Positions 9,427-19,549 of a stretch of 50,769 nt of DNA are shown piece after piece (position 1 is the stretch's first letter; each line of letters starts with the position of its first letter). A model generated the notes under the pieces. That model had not been told where the DNA came from. It searched no databases and saw nothing but the letters and a program-made list of their open reading frames with translations. The translations under genes were made by a program, and so were the position numbers. Source of the stretch: Acidobacteriota bacterium (GTDB lineage Bacteria; Acidobacteriota; Terriglobia; Terriglobales; Acidobacteriaceae); contig QIAJ01000210.1 of assembly GCA_003225495.1 (NCBI GenBank), positions 1 to 50,769 on the forward strand. The letters run 5' to 3'.

Positions 9427-12400
9427 AAAACTTGCGATCGGTATTGCCCAATTTCGGCAGCGCCCTGGGCGCAACAGCCATCCTCTGCTTCCTGTTCGCA
9501 ATCCGTACTCACAGTTCTGCGTCGGCGCAGACGAGCGAAGATGTTCTGCTCCTGCAATCCGAGACCGACGTCGACCGAAAATCTGCGGGCTGCCTGACCT
9601 GCCACACTTCGACCGACAGCCCTACCATGCATGCAACTGGCACGGTTCGGCTGGGCTGCACGGACTGTCATGGAGGCAACAGCGAAGCGCGTGAGGCCCC
9701 AGGGAGTTCGCCTGATTCGGCTAACTACCTGCAAACCAAGAGCCAAGCGCATGCGCAGCCACGGAATTCCAAGGACGCACGTTCTTCGGCGAACGCCGAA
9801 CGACCCTATACAAACTGGCTGCGCGAAAACTGGGACTACGTCCGCTTCGTCAATCCCGGCGACCTGCGGGTTGCGGAAAAGACCTGTGGCACGTCGGGCT
9901 GTCATGCCGCCGAAGTCCGTAAAGTTCAGACCAGCATGATGACGCACGGCGCCATGCTGTGGGGAGCGGCGCTCTACAACAATGGGGCGGTTCCATTTAA
10001 GACGCCGCAGTTCGGCGAGAGCTATGGTCCGGACGGCACCCCCCGGCGCATGATGACTTTTCCTCCTCCAACTGCGGAGGAGATCGCGAAGAAAGGCATC
10101 CTGCCGTATCTCGATCCGCTCGAACGGTGGGAAATTTCTCAGCCCGGAAATGTGTTGCGGGTGTTCGAGCGCGGAGGCAAATCAAAGCCTGAACTCGGCA
10201 ACCCCAGCCTCGAAGAGGATCCTGGCAAGCCTGAGATCAAGCTCAGCTCACGAGGCTTCGGCACCGAACTCCGCACGGACCCGGTGTTCCTGGGACTGCA
10301 AAAGACTCGTCTCCTCGATCCGCTGCTCTCTTTTCCTGGCACCAACGATCAGCCCGGCGATTACCGAGCCAGCGGATGCAGTGCCTGCCACGTCATCTAT
10401 GCGAACGATCGCTCGCCGCAACATTCGGGCGTATATGCAGTCCATGGGAATCAGGGGCGGACCGCCACTTCCGACCCGACCATTCCACACAACGAATCCG
10501 GCCACCCGATTCGACATCAGTTCACGCGCTCCATTCCATCGAGCCAGTGCATGGTGTGCCATATTCACCCGGGCACGAATATGGTTTCGACTTACTTCGG
10601 CTACACGTGGTGGGACAATGAGGTGGATGGCGAACACATGTGGCCCGCCCGACAACGCAATCCGAAAGCAGGCGAGCAGAGCGTGGTTCAGGCGCGGAAT
10701 CCAGAGGGAGCAGCTGTTCGCGGGCTCTGGTCCGATACCGCCTTTCTGGAAGAGACCGGATCGCCGGAATTTAACGAGAAGCTCCAACACACGCAGTTTG
10801 CCGATTTCCACAGCCACGGATGGATTTTCCGCGCGGTCTTTAAGCACGATCGCAAAGGGAACCTGGAGGATGCCGACGACAAAGTTGTTTCCTTCGATGA
10901 TCCCGACAAGATGAAGAAAGCAGTGCACCTGAAAGATATCCATCTCGAGAAGGGAATGCATTGTGTCGACTGCCACTTCGAACAGGATAGCCACGGAAAT
11001 GGGAAACTCTACGGCGAGACGCGCAATGCCATTGAGATTGACTGCGTGGATTGTCACGGCACCATTCAGCGACGGGCATCTCTTGTGACGTCCGGCACGG
11101 CGGCTCCCATGGGCGGCACGAATCTTGGCGGGCTTCGCACACCATGGCAGGAGCGTCGTTTCTACTGGAGGGACGACCGGTTATACCAGCGGTCGATGCT
11201 TGAAAAGGACAAGGAATGGGAGGTGGTTCAGGTTTGGGACACGATCACTCCCGGCAATGCGCGTTACAGCGAAAAGTCGCGGCTGGCGAAGACCATCCAG
11301 CAGGACGGCGAAACCTGGGGCAACGCGTCGCAGAGTGAATCGAAACTCGCTCATCAGAACAGCCGAATGACTTGCTACACCTGCCATTCATCCTGGGCTC
11401 CGACGTGTTATGGCTGTCATCTTTCGATGACTGCCAATCAGCGCACGCCGATGCTGCACAACGAAGGCCTGACGACGCGCAACTGGACTTCCTACAATTT
11501 CCAGGTGCTGCGCGATGATATCTATACGCTCGGCATCGATGGCACGGTGACAGGAAATCGCGTGGCGCCGGTGCGATCTGCGTGCGCAGTGGTGGTCAGT
11601 TCGCAAAATAACGATCGCGACTGGCTGTATTACCAGCAACAGACTGTTTCGGCCGAAGGCTTCAGTGGACAGGCATTCAGCACGTTTGTTCCCCACACGG
11701 TGCGAGGAAAAGAGACGAAAGGCTGCACCGACTGCCACGTCTCGCGTGCCAATGACAACAATGCCTGGATGGCACAACTGCTGCTCCAGGGGACAAATTT
11801 CATGAATTTCATGGGGCGCTATGTTTTCGTTGCGGCTGGCAGCGAGGGCTTCGAGGCGGTTGCGGTGACCGAACACGATGAGCCGCCGGCGGTGATTGGC
11901 AGCGACTTCCAGAAGATCGCTTACCCCGAGAACTACAGGAAGCACATTGAAGCTCACAGCGCACTAAGGGAATCTCATCAGCATGCGGGAGGTGAAGTTC
12001 TCGACCTGCAGGCGCGTGGCGAGTATCTCTACGCGGCAATGGGCAAGGGCGGACTGCGCATCTTCGACATCGCGAACAACGACAACAAAGATATCTCGGA
12101 GCGTATGGTGACGGCTCCGGTATCGCCACTTGGCCAGCGTTTCTTTCTGCCAACCAAATATGCAACCGCTGTCGCTACCCCGACCACACTTGGCGTGGAT
12201 CCATTGCGGACACATCGGAAAGAGAATGAAGAGCAGTCCGTCCACTTGATGTATGGATTTCTCTATGTGGCGGACAAATACGAAGGGCTGGTGATCGTCG
12301 GCAACCCTGACCTCAAAAGTAAGAGTCCTGGCGTGGGGACATTGCTGGATGGCAATCCAGCGAATAATTTTCTCAAGGGGGCGCTGGCGTTCAATCCTGG

Positions 12401-13172
12401 CGGCGTTTTGAACGGCGCTCGCCGCATTACGATCGCTGGAACGTACGCTTACATTCTCTGCGATCGCGGGCTGGTGGTGGTGGACCTCGATAATCCACTT
12501 CAGCCTAAGGTGACGGCAGAAATTGGGGCGCCGGCATTGAACGATCCGCGCGGAATCGCCCTCCAGTTTCGTTATGCTTTTGTGGTGGATCACGATGGAT
12601 TGAAAGTTCTGGATGTTACGCAGTTGGGGCAGCCGAAAGTGGTACCGGGTGCGGGGGTTCCTCTGGAAGATGCTCGCAACATTTATGTCGCCCGGACGTA
12701 TGCTTACGTCGCCAATGGCAAAAAAGGAGTGGCAATCGTGGATGTCGAGCGTCCGGAAGAGCCGCGGCTTGATCAAATGTTCAATGCTGGCGGCGAGATC
12801 AACGATGCCAATGATGTGAAACTGGGGATGGTCAGTTCAAGTTTGTTCGCTTACGTCGCAGATGGGGTCAACGGATTGAAAGTTGTTCAGCTGTTCTCTC
12901 CGCCTGATAACCCTGCGTTCGGCGGATTCAGTCCGCGACCCACGCCCAAGCTAATTGCGAGGTATCGCACGCATGGTCCAGCGCTGGCTCTGTCGAAGGG
13001 AATCGATCGCGACCGGGCTGTGGATGAAAGCGGAAACCAACTCGCGGTGTTTGGACGGCGTGGGGCCCGGCCCTTCAACCGTCAAGAGATGGAGCGGATG
13101 TACCTGCGGGATGGCGCGCTATTTACCGTGACTGAGGAGCCGCCTGTCGCGAAGCAGACCGCGCCACGGTAA
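9423..13172 (+). CDS. secreted multiheme c-type cytochrome with LVIVD repeats
   Basis: A 1249-aa protein with a signal peptide cut near SASAQ. Residues about 57-790 hold nine CXXCH sites (CLTCH, CTDCH, CSACH, CMVCH, CVDCH twice, CYTCH, CYGCH, CTDCH) plus one wider CGTSGCH (CX4CH), so up to ten covalent hemes. The C-terminal 400 residues carry LVIVD-type repeats ([51 protein letters not shown]), predicted to fold as a beta-propeller. The TTG start overlaps the barrel gene's stop. No clear lipobox is seen. Likely an outer-membrane-associated or extracellular electron carrier or multiheme enzyme working with the barrel. Substrate is unknown; a multiheme oxidoreductase is an alternative to a pure conduit. 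Confidence 0.85.
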   Translation: MKNLRSVLPNFGSALGATAILCFLFAIRTHSSASAQTSEDVLLLQSETDVDRKSAGCLTCHTSTDSPTMHATGTVRLGCTDCHGGNSEAREAPGSSPDSANYLQTKSQAHAQPRNSKDARSSANAERPYTNWLRENWDYVRFVNPGDLRVAEKTCGTSGCHAAEVRKVQTSMMTHGAMLWGAALYNNGAVPFKTPQFGESYGPDGTPRRMMTFPPPTAEEIAKKGILPYLDPLERWEISQPGNVLRVFERGGKSKPELGNPSLEEDPGKPEIKLSSRGFGTELRTDPVFLGLQKTRLLDPLLSFPGTNDQPGDYRASGCSACHVIYANDRSPQHSGVYAVHGNQGRTATSDPTIPHNESGHPIRHQFTRSIPSSQCMVCHIHPGTNMVSTYFGYTWWDNEVDGEHMWPARQRNPKAGEQSVVQARNPEGAAVRGLWSDTAFLEETGSPEFNEKLQHTQFADFHSHGWIFRAVFKHDRKGNLEDADDKVVSFDDPDKMKKAVHLKDIHLEKGMHCVDCHFEQDSHGNGKLYGETRNAIEIDCVDCHGTIQRRASLVTSGTAAPMGGTNLGGLRTPWQERRFYWRDDRLYQRSMLEKDKEWEVVQVWDTITPGNARYSEKSRLAKTIQQDGETWGNASQSESKLAHQNSRMTCYTCHSSWAPTCYGCHLSMTANQRTPMLHNEGLTTRNWTSYNFQVLRDDIYTLGIDGTVTGNRVAPVRSACAVVVSSQNNDRDWLYYQQQTVSAEGFSGQAFSTFVPHTVRGKETKGCTDCHVSRANDNNAWMAQLLLQGTNFMNFMGRYVFVAAGSEGFEAVAVTEHDEPPAVIGSDFQKIAYPENYRKHIEAHSALRESHQHAGGEVLDLQARGEYLYAAMGKGGLRIFDIANNDNKDISERMVTAPVSPLGQRFFLPTKYATAVATPTTLGVDPLRTHRKENEEQSVHLMYGFLYVADKYEGLVIVGNPDLKSKSPGVGTLLDGNPANNFLKGALAFNPGGVLNGARRITIAGTYAYILCDRGLVVVDLDNPLQPKVTAEIGAPALNDPRGIALQFRYAFVVDHDGLKVLDVTQLGQPKVVPGAGVPLEDARNIYVARTYAYVANGKKGVAIVDVERPEEPRLDQMFNAGGEINDANDVKLGMVSSSLFAYVADGVNGLKVVQLFSPPDNPAFGGFSPRPTPKLIARYRTHGPALALSKGIDRDRAVDESGNQLAVFGRRGARPFNRQEMERMYLRDGALFTVTEEPPVAKQTAPR

Positions 13173-13232
13173 CTCTCGAGCTTGAAATGAACGCGGAGAG
13201 TTGCGGGAGGCGACTACAGCCCGCAGGATGCG

Positions 13233-14591
13233 CTACCTGTCAAGAACTGGAACGCGGGCTTCACCGCGTAGTTGCTGAATGGTGAAGTCACCTTTGGTCG
13301 GTTTAGTTTTCGTCCAGTCATGATACTGATGACACTCGTAGCAGCGGCCTTCAGCGGCTTCTTTCGTGGAGCCCTGTGGACGATGGCACTGCTGGCAAGT
13401 CTGAATGCCCGGGAGAAGGACGTCTGTTGTCTCGCGGCTGTCGGGAGTGCGACTGTGGCAGCTAGTGCAGGTCATCATGCGATGCGGATGATGATCGAAA
13501 TCGGCATGTGATAGCCAGCGCGTTGTCATGTTCGACTTCGCGACCTCGGGCAGGGAATCATTGGTCGGCCGTAGTGTGTGGCACTGCTTGCACGTCTTGG
13601 CGTATAGAAGCCACTCTGCATCTTCAACGCGAAACTGAACCCACTCGGCCGCATTGCGCGCAGACCGCGCCTGCCGAACACGCTCCGGGATCTGCCGGTC
13701 AGGGGGATTCACTTCATGTACCGCGCCGGGATGGGTCGCGATGTACTCGCCGAACTTCTTCACCAGGAACGTATGAATCACTTCGGGCTTATCGTGTGGG
13801 ACCTGCTCATTGCCGAAGTGTGTATCGAATTGCAAGGTGTGACAGGCGGCACAGTGTTTCGCAAATTCCGGCGGAGGCATGTAGGCCTGTTCGTGGGGAC
13901 GGCGCGTGCTGATTTCGGTCAGGGAGGCGGGATGAAGTTCCGCAGCTTGATGAGGCGTGACATCTGCGGTCTTGGTCCCATGGCAGTCGTCGCAGATCAA
14001 CTGCATCCGCGTGTTGTTGGGCCCAATCAGGTTAGGTTGCAGGTGCAGGTAGTGATTGAGTCGAACCCCGCCGGGGTCGGTCTTTCCGGAACGTAGTGTT
14101 GAGAACTCTGGATGCTTCCGGTCAAAGCCGGCAATGGAACTAATGTAGTGCGGTTGTCCGTCGCGGGTGCGCAGGTCGGCGTGACATTGGGTACAAGCCC
14201 GGTCTGCCGTTGCTTGCAGCAGCATGGCGCCTTTGTGCTCGACGTGACACGACGCACATTCGGGAGTGAATGTCTGATTCACATGATGCACGGGGGCGTC
14301 ATGGCAGGTGAGGCAGGCTTTGTCGGTGACATGCGCGCTGAAAGATCCGGCTTGGGCGACGTGACAAAGTGCGCATTGCTGCGTGAATACGGCGTGCGCG
14401 TGGGAGAGCGGTCCCGCGGAATACACTTTCTGGCCGCCCTGCGCGCGCTGTAAGACGAACCAGCTCAGTGCAATCGCTGGAACTGCGATGGAGAGCCAAA
14501 ACCGCCATTGCCGGAACGGGTGCGCATGCGCGAAGTATTGCAGGTCAATGCGCTTGGCGAGTTTCTTGGTTGTGCGCGTCCGTCGCAGCAT
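13233..14591 (-). CDS. membrane-anchored periplasmic decaheme c-type cytochrome
   Basis: This 452-aa product has a cytoplasmic basic N-terminus, one membrane helix (about 30-47, FWLSIAVPAIALSWFVL) and a periplasmic part with exactly ten CXXCH sites: CALCH, CLTCH, CASCH, CTQCH, CDDCH, CAACH, CKQCH, CTSCH, CQQCH and CYECH. Many extra His residues can serve as distal ligands, as in cytochrome c3/c7-like families. It is the last gene of a - strand operon and starts 9 bases after the diheme b-type gene. The likely role is to take electrons from the membrane b hemes and pass them through the periplasm. Its C-terminus faces the convergent 1249-aa cytochrome gene across 60 bp. Confidence 0.88.
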   Translation of the reverse strand: MLRRTRTTKKLAKRIDLQYFAHAHPFRQWRFWLSIAVPAIALSWFVLQRAQGGQKVYSAGPLSHAHAVFTQQCALCHVAQAGSFSAHVTDKACLTCHDAPVHHVNQTFTPECASCHVEHKGAMLLQATADRACTQCHADLRTRDGQPHYISSIAGFDRKHPEFSTLRSGKTDPGGVRLNHYLHLQPNLIGPNNTRMQLICDDCHGTKTADVTPHQAAELHPASLTEISTRRPHEQAYMPPPEFAKHCAACHTLQFDTHFGNEQVPHDKPEVIHTFLVKKFGEYIATHPGAVHEVNPPDRQIPERVRQARSARNAAEWVQFRVEDAEWLLYAKTCKQCHTLRPTNDSLPEVAKSNMTTRWLSHADFDHHPHRMMTCTSCHSRTPDSRETTDVLLPGIQTCQQCHRPQGSTKEAAEGRCYECHQYHDWTKTKPTKGDFTIQQLRGEARVPVLDR

Positions 14592-14600
14592 CTTTGAATC

Positions 14601-15521
14601 TCAAAATCTCAAAGCAACTACAGCATGCACGGCTCCCAGAACTAACAACCCGTAGGACAGCGGGATGTGCACGAGCAGCCAGCCATGCAGAATCCTGTGC
14701 AGGCGGCTCTGTTTATCCAGCTGGCGCTTTTCTTCGCAAATGTTTTCCAGGTCGTCCAGGTTTGAATGCAGATCGGGAGGAAGGAGCACCCGAAACTGCT
14801 GGAACATTTTCTGCGCCTGACCTGACTGCCCGAGGCGTGCCGTATGTGCTCCGGCACGCTCAAGATAGGGGCGCATTTCCTGATCGAGAAAAGTGCGTAG
14901 CTGTACGCTAACCTGTTGGTTGGTCCGCAGGCCAGAAGCCACCGTCAGCCCGCCTTGTGTGCCTGCACTGGCAGATACGGCTCGCTGGCGTTCGCTGGCG
15001 CGCGATACTTCGCCTTCCAGAGCGGAGCACGTTTCTTCCACCAGTTGTCCGGCTTCTTCGGCCAGTTGTCCGCGGACGCGATCAATTTGTTCGTAAATCG
15101 TCTCCATCGGAAGCTGTGCGGTTTGGAAGCGGGGCATGAAGTGCTGCAGAGCAGCGCCGAGTATGCCGCTGATCCAGACGAAGCCGAACAGCCACATCAG
15201 CAAACGAGTCAGTGATCCACCGAAGTGGAAACCGCCATGAAAGAGAATCAGAGGGAAACTGAGTAGGCCGAGCCAGAGGTGACCGCGCATCCATGTTTGC
15301 GCACGGCCTATGCGCCAGATCGGAAATTTTTTGCGCAAGCCGAGCAATCCGGCGAACAGCATGCAGAGGAAGCCGGTAGTGCCGAAAGTCAATCCGATCC
15401 CGCTGCCTCCTCGTGGTCCCTGCGGTGAGTGCAATGCGTATGGGACATAGACCGCGGCGGCGACCGTGAGCGCCGCTGCGCTCCCGAGGAACCATTTGCG
15501 ATGCGTGTGATCGATGAGCAC
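14601..15521 (-). CDS. integral membrane diheme cytochrome b-like protein (two HX13H motifs)
   Basis: A 306-aa protein with about five membrane helices (about 10-30, 47-62, 79-98, 105-127, 280-303). Two helices each carry a pair of histidines exactly 13 residues apart: His81/His95 and His285/His299. This is the arrangement that holds two stacked b hemes in ferric reductase/NADPH oxidase-type proteins, though no flavin domain is present. A soluble segment of about 150 residues, partly coiled-coil in character, sits between helices 4 and 5 and is unusual. It lies 6 bases after the Fe-S/CNB gene and 9 before the decaheme gene. It probably carries electrons across the inner membrane. Heme binding is inferred from spacing only. 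Confidence 0.78.
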   Translation of the reverse strand: MLIDHTHRKWFLGSAAALTVAAAVYVPYALHSPQGPRGGSGIGLTFGTTGFLCMLFAGLLGLRKKFPIWRIGRAQTWMRGHLWLGLLSFPLILFHGGFHFGGSLTRLLMWLFGFVWISGILGAALQHFMPRFQTAQLPMETIYEQIDRVRGQLAEEAGQLVEETCSALEGEVSRASERQRAVSASAGTQGGLTVASGLRTNQQVSVQLRTFLDQEMRPYLERAGAHTARLGQSGQAQKMFQQFRVLLPPDLHSNLDDLENICEEKRQLDKQSRLHRILHGWLLVHIPLSYGLLVLGAVHAVVALRF

Positions 15522-15527
15522 GCGATC

Positions 15528-17654
15528 TCAACTCCCGTCCGTACGCGGTGCGGGTTGCGCGAGCATGCCGGCGAAGAATTCCGGCGGATTCACGCGATGC
15601 GCGGCGTCATGCGGACAGGCATACACGCAACTTGGCTCGGCGTGATCGTGACATAGATCGCAGGACGTCGCTTTCACGCGCACGCCGGCGATTGTTTGTC
15701 CGGGATGCGAGGGATCGTCTAGTTCGGCAGGGAAGGGATGCAGGTTGATATTTCCGTAAGGACAGTTGGTGGCGCACAGCCCACAACCGATGCACCAGTC
15801 TTCGATAATCACTTCCAGCGTGTTGCGGCGGCGGATGGATCCAACCGGACACCCGACCATGCAGAGCGGATCGCGACACTGACGGCAGGATGTCGCCACC
15901 AGATATTTATCGAAGCGTAGTCCTTCACGAACGAGGCGACTGACGCCTTCGTGCGCATCCGCACAGGCGCGAACGCATTGGTCGCAGCGTGTGCACTTTT
16001 CGAGGTCGAGGACGAGCAGGCTTTGAGCCTCCATCAGGCCCTGAGCAAGGAACTGATCGACGGGAACATTTTGTGTCTGAACGGTGTGGCGCAGGTTTTC
16101 TTTGATGCGTTCCTGGGCAATGGCTTCGAGCTTTTGGCGGACCTCGGGGAAGCGGTCGAGCATGAGTTGGAAATCTTCGCCCACGATACGGACGACTTCG
16201 ACATGGTCGAGAGCGGTGCAGGTCGCGGAGCGCGGACTGCCGCTCAGAAGAGCAATCTCGCCGAAGTAGCCGCCGCGGGCGAGGTAGGCGAGCACCAACT
16301 CGCCGCCCGGACGCTGCTCAGAGACTTTTACAAAGCCGATGCGGACGAGGTAAAAGCTGTCGGCAGGATCTCCCTGCCGACAGATTACCTGTCCGGGATT
16401 GAAACGCAGGAGTTCGACGCGATCACGCAGGTGGTCGATGAAATCCTGGGTGAGCGACTTGAAGACGGGAACGCTGCGCAAGTGCGAGTCGAGCGCGCGG
16501 GCGCGATAGTTACGCTCCAGTTGCGCGCGAAAAGTCTTGTTGCGCTGGAGAATGTCGAGAACATTTCTCAGCATCTCAAGCATTACGCAGTCAGTACGAG
16601 CGCGGACCGTAGCCGAGCGCGGGTAATAGCTCATGCAGGTCATTTCGCCAAACATGTCGCCAGGATTCAGTTCAGCGATAGGACTGTCGTAAGGCAAATC
16701 GACCGAAGCGTCGATGGGAATAAATGGCCGATCGGACTCTTCGCTGCGGCGGTCGCCCTCGCGGGGCGCGAGCAGGCTCTGCAGTTTACTAAAAAAGCCC
16801 TTGCTGCTGCCTTCGGTCTTGACGTGCGCGATGGGGCTGGCGAGAAAGACTTCGGCTTGACCTTCGAGGATGTAGAACGCCGTCGACCCGAATTCGCCTT
16901 CGCGGCACACAATTTCTCCTGCCTTGAAATGCCGCTTCTTCTGGAAAATTGGAAGGCCCAACAGTTCGGACGGATCGAGGACATCTCCCTCGCCGAGTTG
17001 TGTCCCGACGACTCGTTTGTTGGTGAGCGCTCCGGTAGGACAGGAGACCATGCATTCGCCGCAAGACACGCAGGACGACTCGCTCATCGGCAGGTTGTTG
17101 TCAAAAGCAATGCCAGCCTGGTACCCCTTGCCGCGGCGGGCCAGCACCCAGTTGTCGCGGATGTCATCGCAGCCGCGAATGCAGCGGTCGCAAAGGATAC
17201 AAGCTTCGTGATCGACAGCGATCACGGCGGATGAGTCGTCTTTTCCTCGCGGAGTGGTGCGGTGAGGGAAGCGCGACTCTTTGATTCCAGCCGCGCCGGC
17301 AAGGCGCTCCAGTTCGCAGTCTCCGGACTGCTGCTGGCGGGCGCATGGCGCGGGATGATCCGACATCAGGAGTTCGACCAGAGTATTGCGAGCCGCATGC
17401 ACCTGGTCGGTTGCGGTCTTCACCGTCATGCCGGATTCACATTGGCGAATGCAGGATGCCGCATAGACGCGCTGGCCGATATCCACCACGCAGACGCGAC
17501 ACACACCGACAGGATTTTCATTCTGCTGATGGCAGAGGGTTGGAATGGGGATGCCATTGACACGCGCGGCGTCGAAAATCGTAGTTCCCACCGGCACGGA
17601 GATGGGCCTGCCGTCGATGGTGAGCTGAATCTCGGCGGCGGGACGGGAACTCAT
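15528..17654 (-). CDS. NuoG-like Fe-S protein with two cyclic-nucleotide-binding domains and a DmsB-like ferredoxin end
   Basis: The ATG at 17652-17654 overlaps the stop of the NuoEF gene (ATGA), giving 708 aa. Domains in order: a [2Fe-2S] ferredoxin (Cys41, 52, 55, 68); a NuoG-type His-Cys motif (His100, Cys104, Cys113) whose third Cys is Gln107; two [4Fe-4S] sites (Cys152/155/158/162 and 195/198/201/205); CNB domain 1 (about 230-385, with a 50-residue insert) and CNB domain 2 (about 391-520); and a DmsB/HybA-like end with four CX2CX2-7CX3C-type sites (from Cys554, 590, 621, 665). Both CNB domains keep FGE and PRSAT of the phosphate-binding cassette (Glu337/Arg346, Glu466/Arg475). No signal peptide, so cytoplasmic. 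It likely relays electrons from NuoEF to the b-type protein. Control by cAMP or cGMP is inferred. Confidence 0.88.
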   Translation of the reverse strand: MSSRPAAEIQLTIDGRPISVPVGTTIFDAARVNGIPIPTLCHQQNENPVGVCRVCVVDIGQRVYAASCIRQCESGMTVKTATDQVHAARNTLVELLMSDHPAPCARQQQSGDCELERLAGAAGIKESRFPHRTTPRGKDDSSAVIAVDHEACILCDRCIRGCDDIRDNWVLARRGKGYQAGIAFDNNLPMSESSCVSCGECMVSCPTGALTNKRVVGTQLGEGDVLDPSELLGLPIFQKKRHFKAGEIVCREGEFGSTAFYILEGQAEVFLASPIAHVKTEGSSKGFFSKLQSLLAPREGDRRSEESDRPFIPIDASVDLPYDSPIAELNPGDMFGEMTCMSYYPRSATVRARTDCVMLEMLRNVLDILQRNKTFRAQLERNYRARALDSHLRSVPVFKSLTQDFIDHLRDRVELLRFNPGQVICRQGDPADSFYLVRIGFVKVSEQRPGGELVLAYLARGGYFGEIALLSGSPRSATCTALDHVEVVRIVGEDFQLMLDRFPEVRQKLEAIAQERIKENLRHTVQTQNVPVDQFLAQGLMEAQSLLVLDLEKCTRCDQCVRACADAHEGVSRLVREGLRFDKYLVATSCRQCRDPLCMVGCPVGSIRRRNTLEVIIEDWCIGCGLCATNCPYGNINLHPFPAELDDPSHPGQTIAGVRVKATSCDLCHDHAEPSCVYACPHDAAHRVNPPEFFAGMLAQPAPRTDGS

Positions 17655-19348
17655 GCTGTCCCTCGCGCTGAAAAGCAAACACCGGCGGCGCAGCGGCGGT
17701 GGTTCCGGTGGTCGTCCACGACCGCACGGAAATGTTTTAGCACCGACAAGATCGGAACAGGAACGACCTGACCGAGTCCGCAAATTGAAGTCAGCTTCAG
17801 TGCATGAGAAAGTTCGTCGAGCAATGGAAGATCAGAGGTTGAGGAGCGCCCTTCGGTCCAGCCCGACAGCATTTCGACTAATTTCTGCGACCCGACACGA
17901 CAGGGAACACATTTGCCGCAGGACTCGTTGCGGTAGAAACGCACCGCATTGAGTGCCATATCGAGCATGCAGCGGCCTTCGGCGCAGACGACGATGGCTC
18001 CCGAACCGACCATGGAACCAGCGGCGGCCACGGCGTTCCAGTCGAGCGGGAGATCAGCCATGGATGCGGGCAGGTATCCGGAGGAAGGACCAGAGGGCGC
18101 GTAAGCGAGAAGTTGGCGGCCTCCTGGGATCCCGCCGGCATATTCGAAAATCAGCGCGGAATATTTCGTGCCCATCGGCACTTCGTAGACGCCGGGACGA
18201 TTCACATCGCCGCTGATGCCCACGAACTTCATGCCGGACGCGCCGTTCGTGCCCTGAGATTTAAACCAATCCGCGCCCCGAGACAAGATCACGGTCGCGA
18301 ACGTAAAAGTCTCAACGTTGTTGATCGCCGTGGGCTGGTTCCACAGTCCGTTGGTGCCCGGGAAGGGCGGCTTGTTGCGGGGTTCAGCGCGTTTTCCTTC
18401 GATCGCTTCGAGCAGGGCGCTCTCTTCGCCGCAGATGTAGCCGCCGGGGCTTACAAAGATTTCCAGGTCGAATTCCAAGTCGCTGCCAAGAATTCGCGGA
18501 CCGAGAAGCCCGTCGCGATAGCACCGGTCGATTTCTGCCTGCAGGATTTCTTTTGGACGGTGGTATTCGTGGCGGATGTAAAGAATCCCGCGGCGAGCGC
18601 CCGTGACGAGGCCGGCCATAATCATGCCTTCGATCACGAGGTAGGGCACGTTCTCCATGATGAAGCGGTCTTTGATGGTGCCCGGTTCACTCTCATCGGC
18701 ATTGCAAACGATGTACTTTTCTTTGCCCGGTGCGTTGCGGACGATCTCCCATTTGCTGCCAGTCGGAAAGCCGGCGCCGCCCATGCCACGCAGGCCGGCC
18801 GCTTTGAGAGTGGCAACGACCCCGGACCAATCCGGAGTCTGGACGAACTGCCGCACGGCAGAATAGTTGGGCGAGCCGTTATACGGATCAGAAAGCACCG
18901 GCAGCGGTTTGTGGCTTGACTGTGCGGCGGGAAGTTCACGACCGGCCAAAACGTCGCGCACAAGTCCGAGTGTGCGTTGTTCGTCAATGTTGGTGTAAAT
19001 CTGATCATTAATCGAGAGCGCTGGAGCCTGATCGCATCGCCCGAGGCAGGAAACATTGCGGACAGCAACTTTCTCCGCGCCGCCTGCGCCGAATGCTTGT
19101 TCCAGGCCGTGCTTCAGGGCCGGTGCGCCCCGGAGATGACACGACATGTCCGCGCAGACTCGCACTTCAACTTGGGCGGGCGGCGCAAGATGAAAGTGAG
19201 GATAAAAGCTCGCGACCGCATGAATCTGGCTTAACGGGTCCTGAATCTTGGCTGCGAGTTCCTGCAAACGATCGGCGGGCAAATAGCCGAACTGATGCTG
19301 AATGGACCTGAGTTCGTCGATCAAGCGACAGGGTCCCCTTGATTCCAA
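17651..19348 (-). CDS. NuoE-NuoF fusion: NAD(P)H-oxidising FMN/Fe-S subunit
   Basis: A 565-aa fusion. Residues 1-125 are a NuoE-like thioredoxin-fold domain with [2Fe-2S] ligands Cys65, Cys70, Cys101 and Cys105. From about 150 it is NuoF-like: the NADH/FMN-binding GMGGAGFPTGSKW (188-200), CNADESEPGT (215-224), an ICGEESALLEAIEG segment, and a [4Fe-4S] site formed by Cys477, Cys480, Cys483 and Cys523. Such modules oxidise NADH in complex I, NAD-reducing hydrogenases and formate dehydrogenases. Here no hydrogenase or quinone-reducing partner follows; the next genes are Fe-S/CNB, b-type and decaheme proteins. It is first in the operon. The start is a TTG with only a weak upstream site, so it is uncertain. 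Confidence 0.9.
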   Translation of the reverse strand: MESRGPCRLIDELRSIQHQFGYLPADRLQELAAKIQDPLSQIHAVASFYPHFHLAPPAQVEVRVCADMSCHLRGAPALKHGLEQAFGAGGAEKVAVRNVSCLGRCDQAPALSINDQIYTNIDEQRTLGLVRDVLAGRELPAAQSSHKPLPVLSDPYNGSPNYSAVRQFVQTPDWSGVVATLKAAGLRGMGGAGFPTGSKWEIVRNAPGKEKYIVCNADESEPGTIKDRFIMENVPYLVIEGMIMAGLVTGARRGILYIRHEYHRPKEILQAEIDRCYRDGLLGPRILGSDLEFDLEIFVSPGGYICGEESALLEAIEGKRAEPRNKPPFPGTNGLWNQPTAINNVETFTFATVILSRGADWFKSQGTNGASGMKFVGISGDVNRPGVYEVPMGTKYSALIFEYAGGIPGGRQLLAYAPSGPSSGYLPASMADLPLDWNAVAAAGSMVGSGAIVVCAEGRCMLDMALNAVRFYRNESCGKCVPCRVGSQKLVEMLSGWTEGRSSTSDLPLLDELSHALKLTSICGLGQVVPVPILSVLKHFRAVVDDHRNHRRCAAGVCFSARGTA

Positions 19349-19549
19349 GATTCCAATAATGACGAGGTTACGAAGAATCTTAACGTCAACGGTTCTCGGT
19401 GGGGAATGGCGAACTTGGGGCCTGAAGACTCACGACAGTCGTTGTCCGTCAGTTTGGGAAGCGAACCATTCCGTCAATTGATTTCGCCCAGCGGAGTGGG
19501 TATAAGCAAAACTATCGCTCTAAAAATGCGCATAGTGGACGAGGGACGA

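Noticed and set aside
15951-17234. A 427-aa open frame on the + strand
   Set aside because: Antisense to the Fe-S/CNB protein, which keeps all its Cys motifs and both CNB motifs; no domain is visible in the antisense frame.
18113-18919. A 268-aa open frame on the + strand
   Set aside because: Antisense to the NuoF part, whose FMN and Fe-S motifs are intact.
15528-19348. Part of respiratory complex I
   Set aside because: NuoE and NuoF are fused and no nuoB, C, D, H or membrane antiporter genes are present; the downstream partners are cytochromes.
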